Part shown: one piece after another, positions 19,094-27,800 of the stretch
Layout of the letters: each line of letters starts with the position of its first letter
How positions within the stretch are numbered: the stretch's first letter is position 1
Assembly: GCF_004339085.1 (NCBI RefSeq)
Contig: NZ_SMFX01000001.1
Span: forward strand, 2,708,573 to 2,772,572
From: Thiogranum longum
GTDB taxonomy: Bacteria; Pseudomonadota; Gammaproteobacteria; DSM-19610
DNA: 64,000 bases
Direction of reading: 5' to 3'
Translations under genes and position numbers: made by a program
The notes under the pieces: generated by a model
Databases searched by the model: none
Told to the model about the DNA's origin: nothing
Seen by the model: the letters and a program-made list of their open reading frames with translations, nothing else

Positions 19094-21433
19094 ATGTATA
19101 GCTACTACAACCATCTACGTTCCGCACTCATATTCTTTGCTGCTATTTCAACTGCACACGCATCTGTAGTCCGCATGAGTATCGCCTTTGGTGATCAACC
19201 GGCCAACGACATCTATATCGAGTTATTCGATTTCGCCGCACCCATTACCGTTAGCAATTTCCTGAACTATGTTGAAAATACCAGTGGCGAAAAACGCTAT
19301 GACGGTAGTTTTATACACCGCAGCATTCCCGGGTTCGTTATACAGGGCGGCGGATTTTCATACGACCCCGGCCTGGGCGATTTCGGAACGACCTCTGCGC
19401 CGCACATAATTACAGATCCTCCAATAACGAATGAGTTTGACAGCTCGCGCTCTAATGTACGCGGAACAATCGCCATGGCGAAAATTGACGGCGATGCTAA
19501 TAGCGCAACATCAGAATGGTTCTTTAACCTGGTCGATAACGCTGCAGACCTTGACTCTCAAAACGGTGGTTTTACTGTTTTTGGACAGGTGCTCAGCAAC
19601 GGAATGGATCTTATCGACTCAATTGCAGGGCTAGCAACCGAAAACCTCGGTGGCACTTTCCAGGATCTTCCGGTGTTTAATTATACCTCGGGAAGCCCTG
19701 TCACAGCCGCCAACCTGGTCACAGTGAACACAACAAGCTCACCATACCCGCCTCCTTTTTTTATTACCCCCGCACCGCTGGATTTTGGATTACGTGTAAT
19801 CAATACTGGGCCAGTTGAACAAACAGTCACCATCCAGAACATAAGCAATAAAAATCTTTCCTTTGGATTAATTAGTGGTTTGGATGTGCTTGTACCGCCA
19901 TATTCCATTGCAGCTGATAGCTGCTCTAGTCAGATTATTACACCATCCTCTTTTTGCACCCTGCAGATAAGCTATACCCCCACAACACCAGGGCTATCTG
20001 AAGATACCATCAACATCCCTTCTGATGACCCAACAAACCCGAGCATTGTCTTTAGCGTTTCTGGTAGCGGTGCACCTACAACAGCCAGCCTTGAAACTAA
20101 TCCAGTTTCATTGATCGACTTCGGCAGCGTTGACATCGCCGGCACTGCGGATCAACAGATTACTATACGCAATGTCGGCGGCGGCATCCTGCAGCCGGGC
20201 GCAATAGAATTTTCAGGTGCCAATGCTTCTTTGTTTACCATAGATGCCAGCACCAGTAACTGTGAGGGTGCTCAATTAGCCTTTACGGAAAGCTGTTCAT
20301 TCACGGTACGATTGACTCCTGATACCGTAGGCCCTAAAAGTGCAACGTTACTTATCAATGCTTCGCCCAATGGACAACTTAACCAGCTAGGTCTCATCGG
20401 CGATGTAATTCTTCCACAGCCTGATTTACTAATATCAGAGTCCATAATTGACGTCGGGGATACACAGGCAGGCACACCAAAAACAGCCACTGTCACGCTC
20501 GCAAACGCAGGGACTCTGGACTTGATATTTACAGACATCAGCATATCAGGCACAGATGCTGAAAATTTCACATCAACGAATAACTGTAATCTATTGGCAC
20601 CCGATGAGTTTTGTCAGGAACTAATCACCTTCACCTCTTCCACTACAGGAACAAGTTCGGCCACACTACAAGTATCGACCAATGACCCAGACACACCTGT
20701 TTCCACTGTTCCTATAATCGCAACATCAAGTACTGATAGTGACGGGGTTCCCGATGATATCGAGGCTGCCGGCCCAAATCGTGGTGACGGGAACCAGGAT
20801 GGTACTCCTGATAGTCAACAAGCTAACGTTACCACCCTGTTAGATTTAAATGGAAACTATGTCACTGTAGCGGCAGACCCAGGCACACAGTTTCTCGGTG
20901 TTAGCATTGACCCTAACCCTGCACCGGAAACGACACCAACGGCTGGCGGAACAACAATAACTTTCCCCAATGGCTTTGTTAGCTTCTTACTCGATGGTAT
21001 CCCGGTAGGTAGCAATACCGCCATATCGATTTTTCTTCCCACAAACAATCCATCGGTGAACAGTTATTTTAAATATGGATGGATCCCCGGCGACAATCCC
21101 CTAATTGTTTCCAAGCACTGGTATCAATTTGATTTCGATGGACGTACAGGTGCTGAAATACAGGAGAACCAGATCATCCTGCATTTTGTAGATGGTGGGT
21201 TCGGAGATGCCGATTTAACTCCAAATGGCAGAATTTTTGATCCCGGGGGCCCTGCAAGCATCAATCTTGGCAGCAGCTCCAGCTCCAGCGGTGGCGGATG
21301 CAGCCTCACCACGCCAAGAAACAAGGCTTCGCGTCCAATAGACATGGTGGTATTGCTTGTCTTAGCGGTGGTGCTACGACTTCTCCGGAAGCGCTATGCC
21401 ACGTTCGAAAACACGCACCATAAGCTACCTTGA
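19094..21433 (+). CDS. Secreted cyclophilin-type peptidyl-prolyl isomerase with choice-of-anchor D and U domains and C-terminal sorting tail
   Basis: 779 residues. A signal peptide ends near STAHA. Residues 25-215 form a cyclophilin domain with the active-site blocks FIHRSIPGFVIQGGGF, GTIAMAK and SEWFFNLVDN. Then come three choice-of-anchor D (ASPM/SPD-2/Hydin-like) beta repeats of about 110 residues each (LDFGLRVINTGPVEQTVTI, IDFGSVDIAGTADQQITI, IDVGDTQAGTPKTATVTL). A choice-of-anchor U domain follows (FKYGWIPGDNP, FVDGGFGDAD). The tail has a Ser/Gly stretch, GGGCSL, a hydrophobic helix and LLRKR, resembling the Cys-containing signal on the 6356 product. It would isomerise prolyl bonds outside the cytoplasm, perhaps for other surface proteins. 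Start choice follows the signal peptide. Confidence 0.88.
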   Translation: MYSYYNHLRSALIFFAAISTAHASVVRMSIAFGDQPANDIYIELFDFAAPITVSNFLNYVENTSGEKRYDGSFIHRSIPGFVIQGGGFSYDPGLGDFGTTSAPHIITDPPITNEFDSSRSNVRGTIAMAKIDGDANSATSEWFFNLVDNAADLDSQNGGFTVFGQVLSNGMDLIDSIAGLATENLGGTFQDLPVFNYTSGSPVTAANLVTVNTTSSPYPPPFFITPAPLDFGLRVINTGPVEQTVTIQNISNKNLSFGLISGLDVLVPPYSIAADSCSSQIITPSSFCTLQISYTPTTPGLSEDTINIPSDDPTNPSIVFSVSGSGAPTTASLETNPVSLIDFGSVDIAGTADQQITIRNVGGGILQPGAIEFSGANASLFTIDASTSNCEGAQLAFTESCSFTVRLTPDTVGPKSATLLINASPNGQLNQLGLIGDVILPQPDLLISESIIDVGDTQAGTPKTATVTLANAGTLDLIFTDISISGTDAENFTSTNNCNLLAPDEFCQELITFTSSTTGTSSATLQVSTNDPDTPVSTVPIIATSSTDSDGVPDDIEAAGPNRGDGNQDGTPDSQQANVTTLLDLNGNYVTVAADPGTQFLGVSIDPNPAPETTPTAGGTTITFPNGFVSFLLDGIPVGSNTAISIFLPTNNPSVNSYFKYGWIPGDNPLIVSKHWYQFDFDGRTGAEIQENQIILHFVDGGFGDADLTPNGRIFDPGGPASINLGSSSSSSGGGCSLTTPRNKASRPIDMVVLLVLAVVLRLLRKRYATFENTHHKLP

Positions 21434-21510
21434 CCGTTACACGGCCATCTGTTCCAATATCGCGACTCCCTCGCAGGATCGCTAGTTAACGCACAATTAT
21501 AGATGAGACC

Positions 21511-22122
21511 ATGAAATCAAATTCTGAAAGGTTATCAAACAGGTATGGGTTCTTGCGGCAATTTGTCCGGCACCTGTTAGTACCATTCCTTTTATGCATG
21601 GGCGCCAACGCAACCGCCGCTGAACACACTGATGGAGCAACTTCTTATCAGATTCAGCCGGGCGATGTCCTACGCATTTCGGTTTGGCGGGAAGAAAACC
21701 TGATTTCGGACGTCATTGTCAGACCTGATGGGAAAATAACCTTCCCACTGGCAGGAGAGGTTGATGCAGCAGGGGGCAGTGTTGAATCGTTACGTAACGA
21801 GATTATGGCTCGACTTCAAAAATTTATTCCAGACCCCGTCGTGACTGTTTCAGTAACGCAACTACTTGGCAACAAGGTTTATATCATAGGCAAGGTTAAC
21901 CGGCCGGGCGAATTCCCGATGGTGCGCAATGTCGATGTAATGCAGGCATTGAGCATGGCAGGTGGAACATCTACGTATGCAGCACTCAACAAAATCAAAA
22001 TCCTCCGAAGGAAAAACGGCTCGCTTATGGCCATCCCATTTGAGTACGGAGAAGTGGAAAAAGGCAAGAACCTGGATCAGAATATTATTTTACACGCCGG
22101 CGATGTCGTAGTTGTGCCCTAA
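21511..22122 (+). CDS. Polysaccharide export protein, Wza/PEP-CTERM-associated type
   Basis: 203 residues with an N-terminal signal and a poly-export domain (YQIQPGDVLRISVWREENL, VRPDGKITFPLAGEVDAAG). A SLBB-like segment follows (KVYIIGKVNRPGEFPM, LSMAGGTSTYAALNKI), ending HAGDVVVVP. Such proteins form the periplasmic and outer-membrane channel for exopolysaccharide. It is shorter than Wza and has no clear lipobox, as in exosortase-linked export proteins. It is the first gene of a plus-strand block running to the VanZ gene. Confidence 0.9.
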   Translation: MKSNSERLSNRYGFLRQFVRHLLVPFLLCMGANATAAEHTDGATSYQIQPGDVLRISVWREENLISDVIVRPDGKITFPLAGEVDAAGGSVESLRNEIMARLQKFIPDPVVTVSVTQLLGNKVYIIGKVNRPGEFPMVRNVDVMQALSMAGGTSTYAALNKIKILRRKNGSLMAIPFEYGEVEKGKNLDQNIILHAGDVVVVP

Positions 22123-22180
22123 AAGCTTGTCAGGCTCTCGCGACGTAATAATCAAAATTATATTAATAAAGGCATTTGCA

Positions 22181-23401
22181 ATGCGAGCGACGTTTCGCAA
22201 TATAACAGCTGGTTTGATTATAATTAGCAACGCGGGAACAGTCTTTGGTGCTGAATGGAAAATTGACCCCACCCTGCGCCTTCGTACCGGCTATAACGAC
22301 AACCTACGCCTGAGCACCAACAACGAAATATCTACTGCAGAGGCCACCTTCAGTCCGGACGCAGTCTTCAGCGTCACGACACCCACGTCTGGCGCAAGCG
22401 GCAAAGTAGGCTTTGATTTTCGCCGATATGAAGAAGACAGCGATCTTGACGACAACAATACACGTCTTGACCTGAATACATTCCATAATATGGAGCGCTC
22501 TCGCCTGGGTCTGGATCTTGGCTTTATCAAGGACACTACGCTTGACAGTCAGCTCGAAGCAACCGGCCTGGCCTTCGATCGAATACCCCGGCGACGCATT
22601 ACCGTCAGTCCGAACTGGAGCTACTCATTCAATGAGCGCACCCGGCTAAGCGCCAGCTATGGTTATACGGATGTCGAATACAACAACAGTAGCAACACCG
22701 CCTTTGTAAACTACAATCTGAATAGTGGCCAACTGGCACTAAACCGTGTGCTCAATGAAAAGACGACCGCCTCCCTGACGTTATCGGGAAGCAAGTCCAG
22801 CAACGACAACGACATTGAATCAGTCAATGCTAACCTGCAAGGCGGTGTCTCGTATCGATATAGTGAAACCCTATCGGCATCACTGTTCATCGGCGTTAGA
22901 CGAACTGAAGTCGATTTTTCACAAACCAGCCAGATACCCATTTTTTCCGGCAACACCATCATCGGCTTTGTACCGCTGACTCAGGACATATCCAACAGCG
23001 ACTGGGGTTCGACCTACAGCGCCAGCATCGACAAAGCTTTTCTGCTTGGCAACATCGGCCTCTCCGCCTCCCGCGATATCAGCAACGATATTAACGGACA
23101 GCCCATCGAAACGACCCGCGTGCGCGCCACCAGCCTCTATAGATTCAGTGAAATACTGTCAGCCAACCTGAACCTGGCGTTTTTCAACAGCCAATCCAGC
23201 AATAATGTCGGTAACAGCCTGAACCGCAATTACTACGAGATTGAACCCACATTCACTTGGGCAATGAAAAAATTCTGGAGTTTATCCGGCAGTTACCGCT
23301 ACAGAAAGCAGACTTTTGATGACATCAAGGATGACGCGACGCAGAACGCCGCGTATTTGACGCTGGCCTACCGCTGGCCTAAAATCGCTGTTTCCCGCTA
23401 G
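22181..23401 (+). CDS. Outer-membrane beta-barrel protein of the exopolysaccharide locus
   Basis: 406 residues from the ATG at 22181, which begins a signal peptide (MRATFRNITAGLIIISNAG, cut near VFGA); the frame is open 23 codons upstream into the previous gene. The mature protein is all amphipathic beta strands (LRLRTGYNDNLRLS, SYSFNERTRLSASYGYTDVE, YYEIEPTFTWAMKKFWSLS), ending in LTLAYRWPKIAVSR. Position between the export protein and the chain-length protein matches the barrel proteins of XrtA-type loci. It probably forms or assists the outer-membrane exit for polysaccharide; that role is inferred. Confidence 0.85.
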   Translation: MRATFRNITAGLIIISNAGTVFGAEWKIDPTLRLRTGYNDNLRLSTNNEISTAEATFSPDAVFSVTTPTSGASGKVGFDFRRYEEDSDLDDNNTRLDLNTFHNMERSRLGLDLGFIKDTTLDSQLEATGLAFDRIPRRRITVSPNWSYSFNERTRLSASYGYTDVEYNNSSNTAFVNYNLNSGQLALNRVLNEKTTASLTLSGSKSSNDNDIESVNANLQGGVSYRYSETLSASLFIGVRRTEVDFSQTSQIPIFSGNTIIGFVPLTQDISNSDWGSTYSASIDKAFLLGNIGLSASRDISNDINGQPIETTRVRATSLYRFSEILSANLNLAFFNSQSSNNVGNSLNRNYYEIEPTFTWAMKKFWSLSGSYRYRKQTFDDIKDDATQNAAYLTLAYRWPKIAVSR

Positions 23402-23467
23402 TGGCCTGTGTTTGGGGGAGGGTCATGTGTGCGTTGTCGCAGTTCCCCTGGCGCGAAAGGGAAAACA

Positions 23468-25210
23468 ATGGAAGAACAAGCACTTGATTTTTCAGATTAT
23501 TTAGGCGCATTTAAAAGGCGTCGTACCAGCATACTGGTTATTACCCTGTCGGTTTTCCTGATGGGAGCACTGGCTGCATGGCTGTGGCCTGCAACCTATA
23601 AATCTTCTGCGACCATTCTCATCAAGGAGCAGGACATACCCCCGGAAATGGTGCGTTCAACGGTGACTAGTTTCGCCTCTCAACGCATCCAGGCCATCAG
23701 CCAGAAAGTTATGGCACGCCCGAACCTTCTTGAACTCATTGATAAATATAATTTATATCAAGATGAACGCAAGCGTCTGACGACTGAACAAATCATCAAA
23801 GAGATGCGTGACAACATCAGCCTGGATCTCATTGATGCAAATGTTGTGGATCCTCGTACCGGCCGACCGACAGCAGCCACTATCGCCTTCCAGTTGAGTT
23901 TTTCCGGCGAAAATCCGGTCCAGGTTCAGAAAGTGGCCAACGAACTCATGAGCCTTTACCTTAAGGAAAATCTCAAGGAACGCTCGGAAAAGGCCAGTGA
24001 AACGTACGAATTTCTCGATCAGGAGTCCAATCGCCTGAACAAGGAAATTGCAGATCTTCAGGAAAAGCTCGCCACATTCAAGGAACAACACGCGAACGCA
24101 CTGCCAGAGCTTCAGGAACTCAATCTGAGCATATTGAACCGGACCGAAAGTGAAAGGTCCGATATCGATAATCAGATTCGCGCCCAGGAGCAAACCAAAA
24201 TATACCTGCAAAGCCAGCTTGCTCAATTGAAGCCGTTTGGCGCCGATGCCGTGCTCGACCCCAAAACCCGCCTGCAAGCCCTGCGCACCGAATACCTGCG
24301 CCTGCTCGCGCGCTACTCCACCGATCACCCGGATGTCATCCGTACAAAGCGGGAAATTGAAGGCCTGGAGAAGGAAACCGGGCTGGTCGACAGCTCGGCT
24401 GAGCAATTGAAGCAGATCGAAGTGCTGCACGGCGAACTCGGCACACTCCGCAAAAAATATTCCCCGGAGCACCCGGACGTGGTCAAGCTGGAACGCCAGA
24501 TCAAGGCCCTGGAGCAATCGGTAGAGAGCAGCCCGGCACCTGCCAATCTGGCTACAGCAGCAGCCGACAACCCGGATAACCCGGCCTATATACAGATACA
24601 GACCCAGATTGAAGCCGCCGAGAACCAGATTCGCTCTCTGCGCGCCAAGAAAGAAGACTTAAGGAAGAAACTCGACGACTATGAACAGCGCCTGACCGAG
24701 ACTCCCCAGGTCGAGCGTAAATACTCAACCTTGCAGCGCGACCTGCAAAACGCCGTAGCACGCTACCAGGACATCCGCCTGAAACTCACCTCCGCCGAAA
24801 TCGCACAGGAGCTGGAGAAAGACAGCAAGGGCGAGCGCTTCGAAATTGTCGAACCGCCGATCCTGCCGGAAGAACCGATCAGTCCCAATCGTCCGGCCAT
24901 CCTGTTCCTCAGCTTCGTACTGGCACTGGGCAGCGGTATCGGCTATGCCGCGGTCGCAGAAAGTCTCGATAGTTCAGTCCGGGGTAGCAAGGGCGTTGCT
25001 TCCGCAGCCGGCGCCCCGCCACTGGCTGTCATTCCCTATCTCGAAAGCGACCGCGAGAAATCCCGCCGCAAGGGGAAATCTTACCGGCGGGCCGCCGCGC
25101 TGATTGGTGCCATCATCATCGCCATCACGCTGTTACACAATTTCTGGATGCCGCTCGATGTATTCTGGTACAAGGCGCTGAGAAAGGCTGACGTCGTCAT
25201 CAACACCTGA
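23468..25210 (+). CDS. Polysaccharide chain-length determinant (Wzz/GumC-like, PEP-CTERM locus type)
   Basis: 580 residues from the ATG at 23468 (MEEQALDFSDYLGAFKRRR), which has an AAGGG site; an earlier in-frame ATG has none. A Wzz domain with a first membrane helix (ILVITLSVFLMGALAAWLW) is followed by a long periplasmic coiled coil (about 150-430, rich in Glu, Gln, Lys). A PNRPAILFLSFVLALGSG motif marks a membrane helix near residue 480, and a further helix follows near 550 (AALIGAIIIAITLLH). It regulates polymer length and pairs with the kinase gene that follows 24 bases later. Confidence 0.92.
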   Translation: MEEQALDFSDYLGAFKRRRTSILVITLSVFLMGALAAWLWPATYKSSATILIKEQDIPPEMVRSTVTSFASQRIQAISQKVMARPNLLELIDKYNLYQDERKRLTTEQIIKEMRDNISLDLIDANVVDPRTGRPTAATIAFQLSFSGENPVQVQKVANELMSLYLKENLKERSEKASETYEFLDQESNRLNKEIADLQEKLATFKEQHANALPELQELNLSILNRTESERSDIDNQIRAQEQTKIYLQSQLAQLKPFGADAVLDPKTRLQALRTEYLRLLARYSTDHPDVIRTKREIEGLEKETGLVDSSAEQLKQIEVLHGELGTLRKKYSPEHPDVVKLERQIKALEQSVESSPAPANLATAAADNPDNPAYIQIQTQIEAAENQIRSLRAKKEDLRKKLDDYEQRLTETPQVERKYSTLQRDLQNAVARYQDIRLKLTSAEIAQELEKDSKGERFEIVEPPILPEEPISPNRPAILFLSFVLALGSGIGYAAVAESLDSSVRGSKGVASAAGAPPLAVIPYLESDREKSRRKGKSYRRAAALIGAIIIAITLLHNFWMPLDVFWYKALRKADVVINT

Positions 25211-25234
25211 TGCGATCATCAAGGTAATTATATA

Positions 25235-26026
25235 ATGGAACGTATCAAACAAGCTCTTGAACGCGCACGCGCCGAACGCCAGGGTCAGCCGGCGAGTATC
25301 CCGACCCGGGATGCTCCTGCACATGTACCGGCGGAAGACATTACCTATTCCCAGACCCGTAATGTCGATGTCTCCAAAACCACGCTGCGCAAGAACCGTG
25401 TCATCACCGGCTTTGATCCCTGCGATTTCACGGATGCCTACAAAATGCTGCGCACCCAGGTGTTGCAGCGTCTGGATGAAAACGACTGGAATGTGCTGGC
25501 CGTTACCAGCCCGGGTTCCGGCGAGGGCAAGTCACTGACCGCCCTTAATCTTGCGGCCAGCATAGCCATGGAAATCGACCATACGGTGTTGCTGGTTGAC
25601 GCGAATCTGCGCCACCCCAGCCTGCACCAGCACCTGGGCCTGCCGGACGGCCCCGGCCTGAACGATTACCTGACAAAAGACTCGCCGCTCAGTGAACTGC
25701 TTGTTCATCCAAAGGATATTGAGCACCTGACGTTCCTGCCGGCGGGTGCTGCCATGCTTAATTCAGCAGAAATGCTTAATTCGCCCAAGATGACACACCT
25801 GGTCGATGAGTTGAAGAATCGCTACGCCGGGCGCATTATTGTATTCGACCTGCCACCGGTATTGAGTGCAGCTGACGCACTGGCGTTTGCCCCTTATGTC
25901 GATGCTGCACTACTGGTTATCGAGGAAGGCAAGACTTCGCGGCAGGAAGTCGAGAATGCGCTCGAACTGCTGTCGAGCACCAACGTACTCGGAACGGTAC
26001 TCAACAAGGCCGGCAATGCCGGCTAG
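25235..26026 (+). CDS. CpsD/CapB-type tyrosine kinase of exosortase-linked polysaccharide locus
   Basis: 263 residues with a BY-kinase P-loop fold: Walker A SPGSGEGKSLTALNLA, Walker A' LLVDANLRHPS and Walker B region RIIVFDLPPVLS. BY-kinases phosphorylate C-terminal tyrosines and, through the Wzz-like partner, control polymerisation. The product lacks the Tyr-rich tail; it ends LGTVLNKAGNAG. It may therefore phosphorylate other targets or act as a ParA-like regulator. It is 14 bases upstream of the AAA ATPase gene. Confidence 0.9.
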   Translation: MERIKQALERARAERQGQPASIPTRDAPAHVPAEDITYSQTRNVDVSKTTLRKNRVITGFDPCDFTDAYKMLRTQVLQRLDENDWNVLAVTSPGSGEGKSLTALNLAASIAMEIDHTVLLVDANLRHPSLHQHLGLPDGPGLNDYLTKDSPLSELLVHPKDIEHLTFLPAGAAMLNSAEMLNSPKMTHLVDELKNRYAGRIIVFDLPPVLSAADALAFAPYVDAALLVIEEGKTSRQEVENALELLSSTNVLGTVLNKAGNAG

Positions 26027-26040
26027 GCGGAACGCCCACG

Positions 26041-27312
26041 ATGTACGAGAGTTTTTACAACTTCAGGGAAAAACCCTTTTCCCTGCTACCTGACTCCGGC
26101 TTCCTGTACCTGAGTAACAAGCACCGTATGGCGCTTACCCTGCTGGAGTACGGTCTGATGAACCAGGCCGGCTTCACGGTGATCAGCGGCGACATCGGCA
26201 CCGGCAAAACCACGCTCATTCGACAACTGCTCAACCAGATCGATGACAGTATCCGTGTAGGGCTGATTTCCAACACCCACCAGACCTTCGGCGACCTGAT
26301 GCAGTGGATCGCGCTCGCCTATGACCTGCCCCACCACGATAAAAACAAGGTGGAGCTGTACCAGGACTTCATGGACTTCATCATCAAGGAGTACGCCCGC
26401 GGCCGGCGTACCGTACTGATCGTCGATGAAGCCCAGAATATGTCCGCGGAAACGCTGGAAGAACTGCGCATGCTGTCCAACGTCAACGCTGACAAGGATC
26501 AGGTGCTGCAGATCATTCTGGTTGGCCAGCGCGAACTGCGCGACACGCTGAGACGCCCCGACCTGGTTCAATTCGCGCAACGTATCGGGGTCGACTATCA
26601 CCTGGAACCACTGGATGAGCAGGAAACGATTGATTACATCCGCCATCGTTGCGAGAAAGCGGGTGGCAGCATTGACCTGTTCACGGAAAAAGCCTGCCAC
26701 CAGGTTTATGAAGCCACCGGCGGCGTACCGCGCCTGATCAATCTGCTGTGTGATACCACGCTGGTCTATGGCTATGCCGAACAACGCGAACACATCGATG
26801 CCAGACTGGTCAGCGACGTGGCGAGAGACAAGCAACAGGGCGGCCTGTTCGCACAAAACAAGTCCACGGTTACACCCGAGCGCCAGGTCAGCGCCGTGCC
26901 GGCCGCCGTTAAAACACTGCAACCGGTCGGGGCATCGAACCCGCAACCCCGTAAGAACGGACAGTTGCGTATCGCTATCGCGGCGGAGTCCGAGTTGCTC
27001 AGAATTTACCTGTCACGCCTGCTGTCGGAATATAGCATCACGGCTGTCGCCGAAATTCCGTTGACAGCACAGAGCCTGAAGAGCCTGGAAGGTATGGAGC
27101 TGGATGCCTTGCTGGTGGAGCTTGATCAGCAACCCGACCAGATCAACGACGAACTCTACAGCTTGCTGGAAAGCTGGAAACAACCGGTGCTGTTTAACGA
27201 CAGCCTGGCAACCGAGGCCAGCCTCTCGCAACCGAACCGTGAAGAATACGGCCGCAAACTCAGCGAGAAACTGTTTTCCCTGGTGCCACACGCACCACAA
27301 TCTGTCGCCTGA
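26041..27312 (+). CDS. ExeA-like AAA ATPase of the exopolysaccharide locus with receiver-like C-terminal extension
   Basis: 423 residues. The N-terminal 270 form an AAA ATPase of the XrtA-associated type: MYESFYNFREKPFSLLPD, Walker A GDIGTGKTTLIRQLL, Walker B TVLIVDEAQNMS, sensor LVGQRELRDTL and GGVPRLINLLCD. After a linker, the last 120 residues look like a degenerate receiver fold (LRIAIAAESELLRIYLSRLL, ELDALLVELDQQ, KQPVLFND). It lacks the usual acidic pair and phospho-Asp context. The ATPase probably energises or regulates polysaccharide export. The C-terminal extension is unusual for the family as I know it. Confidence 0.88.
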   Translation: MYESFYNFREKPFSLLPDSGFLYLSNKHRMALTLLEYGLMNQAGFTVISGDIGTGKTTLIRQLLNQIDDSIRVGLISNTHQTFGDLMQWIALAYDLPHHDKNKVELYQDFMDFIIKEYARGRRTVLIVDEAQNMSAETLEELRMLSNVNADKDQVLQIILVGQRELRDTLRRPDLVQFAQRIGVDYHLEPLDEQETIDYIRHRCEKAGGSIDLFTEKACHQVYEATGGVPRLINLLCDTTLVYGYAEQREHIDARLVSDVARDKQQGGLFAQNKSTVTPERQVSAVPAAVKTLQPVGASNPQPRKNGQLRIAIAAESELLRIYLSRLLSEYSITAVAEIPLTAQSLKSLEGMELDALLVELDQQPDQINDELYSLLESWKQPVLFNDSLATEASLSQPNREEYGRKLSEKLFSLVPHAPQSVA

Positions 27313-27317
27313 AAAGC

Positions 27318-27695
27318 ATGAACATTCATCGCCTGTCACTGGTACTGGCTGTGCTCTGGATGGGCGTGCTGTTCTGGCTGTCCCACCAGCCCAGCCTTGA
27401 CGCCCCTTCCCTGTTTAGCGGCCAGGACAAACTGTTTCATGCCGGCGCATACGGACTGCTTGGCATCCTGTTGCTGGGCGCCATGCGTCCGGATTTTTCG
27501 GGGTATACCGGCAACCAGGCGCTATTCGTCGCCTTCGTCGCCAGTGTTTACGGCATCAGTGATGAATTCCACCAGTCTTTTATACCCGGCCGAAGCCCGG
27601 AAGTGCTGGACTGGGTGGCGGACAGCACGGGTGCGCTGCTGGCGGCACTGTTGCTGGCCCACCTGACCCGGACTTACTCAACACGCGCTTCTTGA
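27318..27695 (+). CDS. VanZ-family membrane protein
   Basis: 125 residues with four predicted membrane helices. The VanZ signature is visible: DKLFHAGAYGLLGILL, SVYGISDEFHQSFIPGRSPEVLDWVADSTGALLA. VanZ-like proteins are common at the end of exosortase-linked polysaccharide loci; their biochemical role is unclear. Start at ATG 27318, 5 bases after the ATPase stop, so it is in the same operon. A long R1 hairpin follows directly and may end the transcript. Confidence 0.9.
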   Translation: MNIHRLSLVLAVLWMGVLFWLSHQPSLDAPSLFSGQDKLFHAGAYGLLGILLLGAMRPDFSGYTGNQALFVAFVASVYGISDEFHQSFIPGRSPEVLDWVADSTGALLAALLLAHLTRTYSTRAS

Positions 27696-27697
27696 CT

Positions 27698-27786
27698 CCC
27701 CCGTCATTGCGAGCGGAGCGCGGCAATCTCTTTCGGTTTTGCACCAGGCCAAAGAGATTGCCGCGCTCCGCTCGCAATGACGGGGG
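27698..27786. repeat. R1 intergenic element with 36-bp perfect inverted repeat
   Basis: Bases 27698-27733 are the exact reverse complement of 27751-27786, with a 17-base loop. The stem contains CGTCATTGCGAGCG and GCGGCAATCTC. It sits between the converging VanZ and cysQ genes, where it could terminate or protect both transcripts. It is the best-preserved copy of the family also found at 37021 and 38877. Confidence 0.93.
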
Positions 27787-27800
27787 TTGGCATGACGGGG

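Noticed and set aside
23753-24517. Long antisense open frame (254 codons) opposite the chain-length gene
   Set aside because: It is the reverse of strongly supported coding sequence, has no recognisable domain and no ribosome site; a shadow frame. The same applies to 26086-26946, 49993-50763, 4699-5433, 784-1536, 48389-49063 and 38881-39558.
26041-27312. ExeA/GspA ATPase of type II secretion
   Set aside because: The fold is ExeA-like, but it lies in the polysaccharide operon after a CpsD-type kinase and lacks a peptidoglycan-binding domain; the exosortase-locus ATPase family fits better.
27318-27695. Exosortase candidate
   Set aside because: The four-helix protein with DEFHQSFIPGRSPEVLDWVAD is VanZ-like and lacks the Cys, Arg and His catalytic residues of exosortase.
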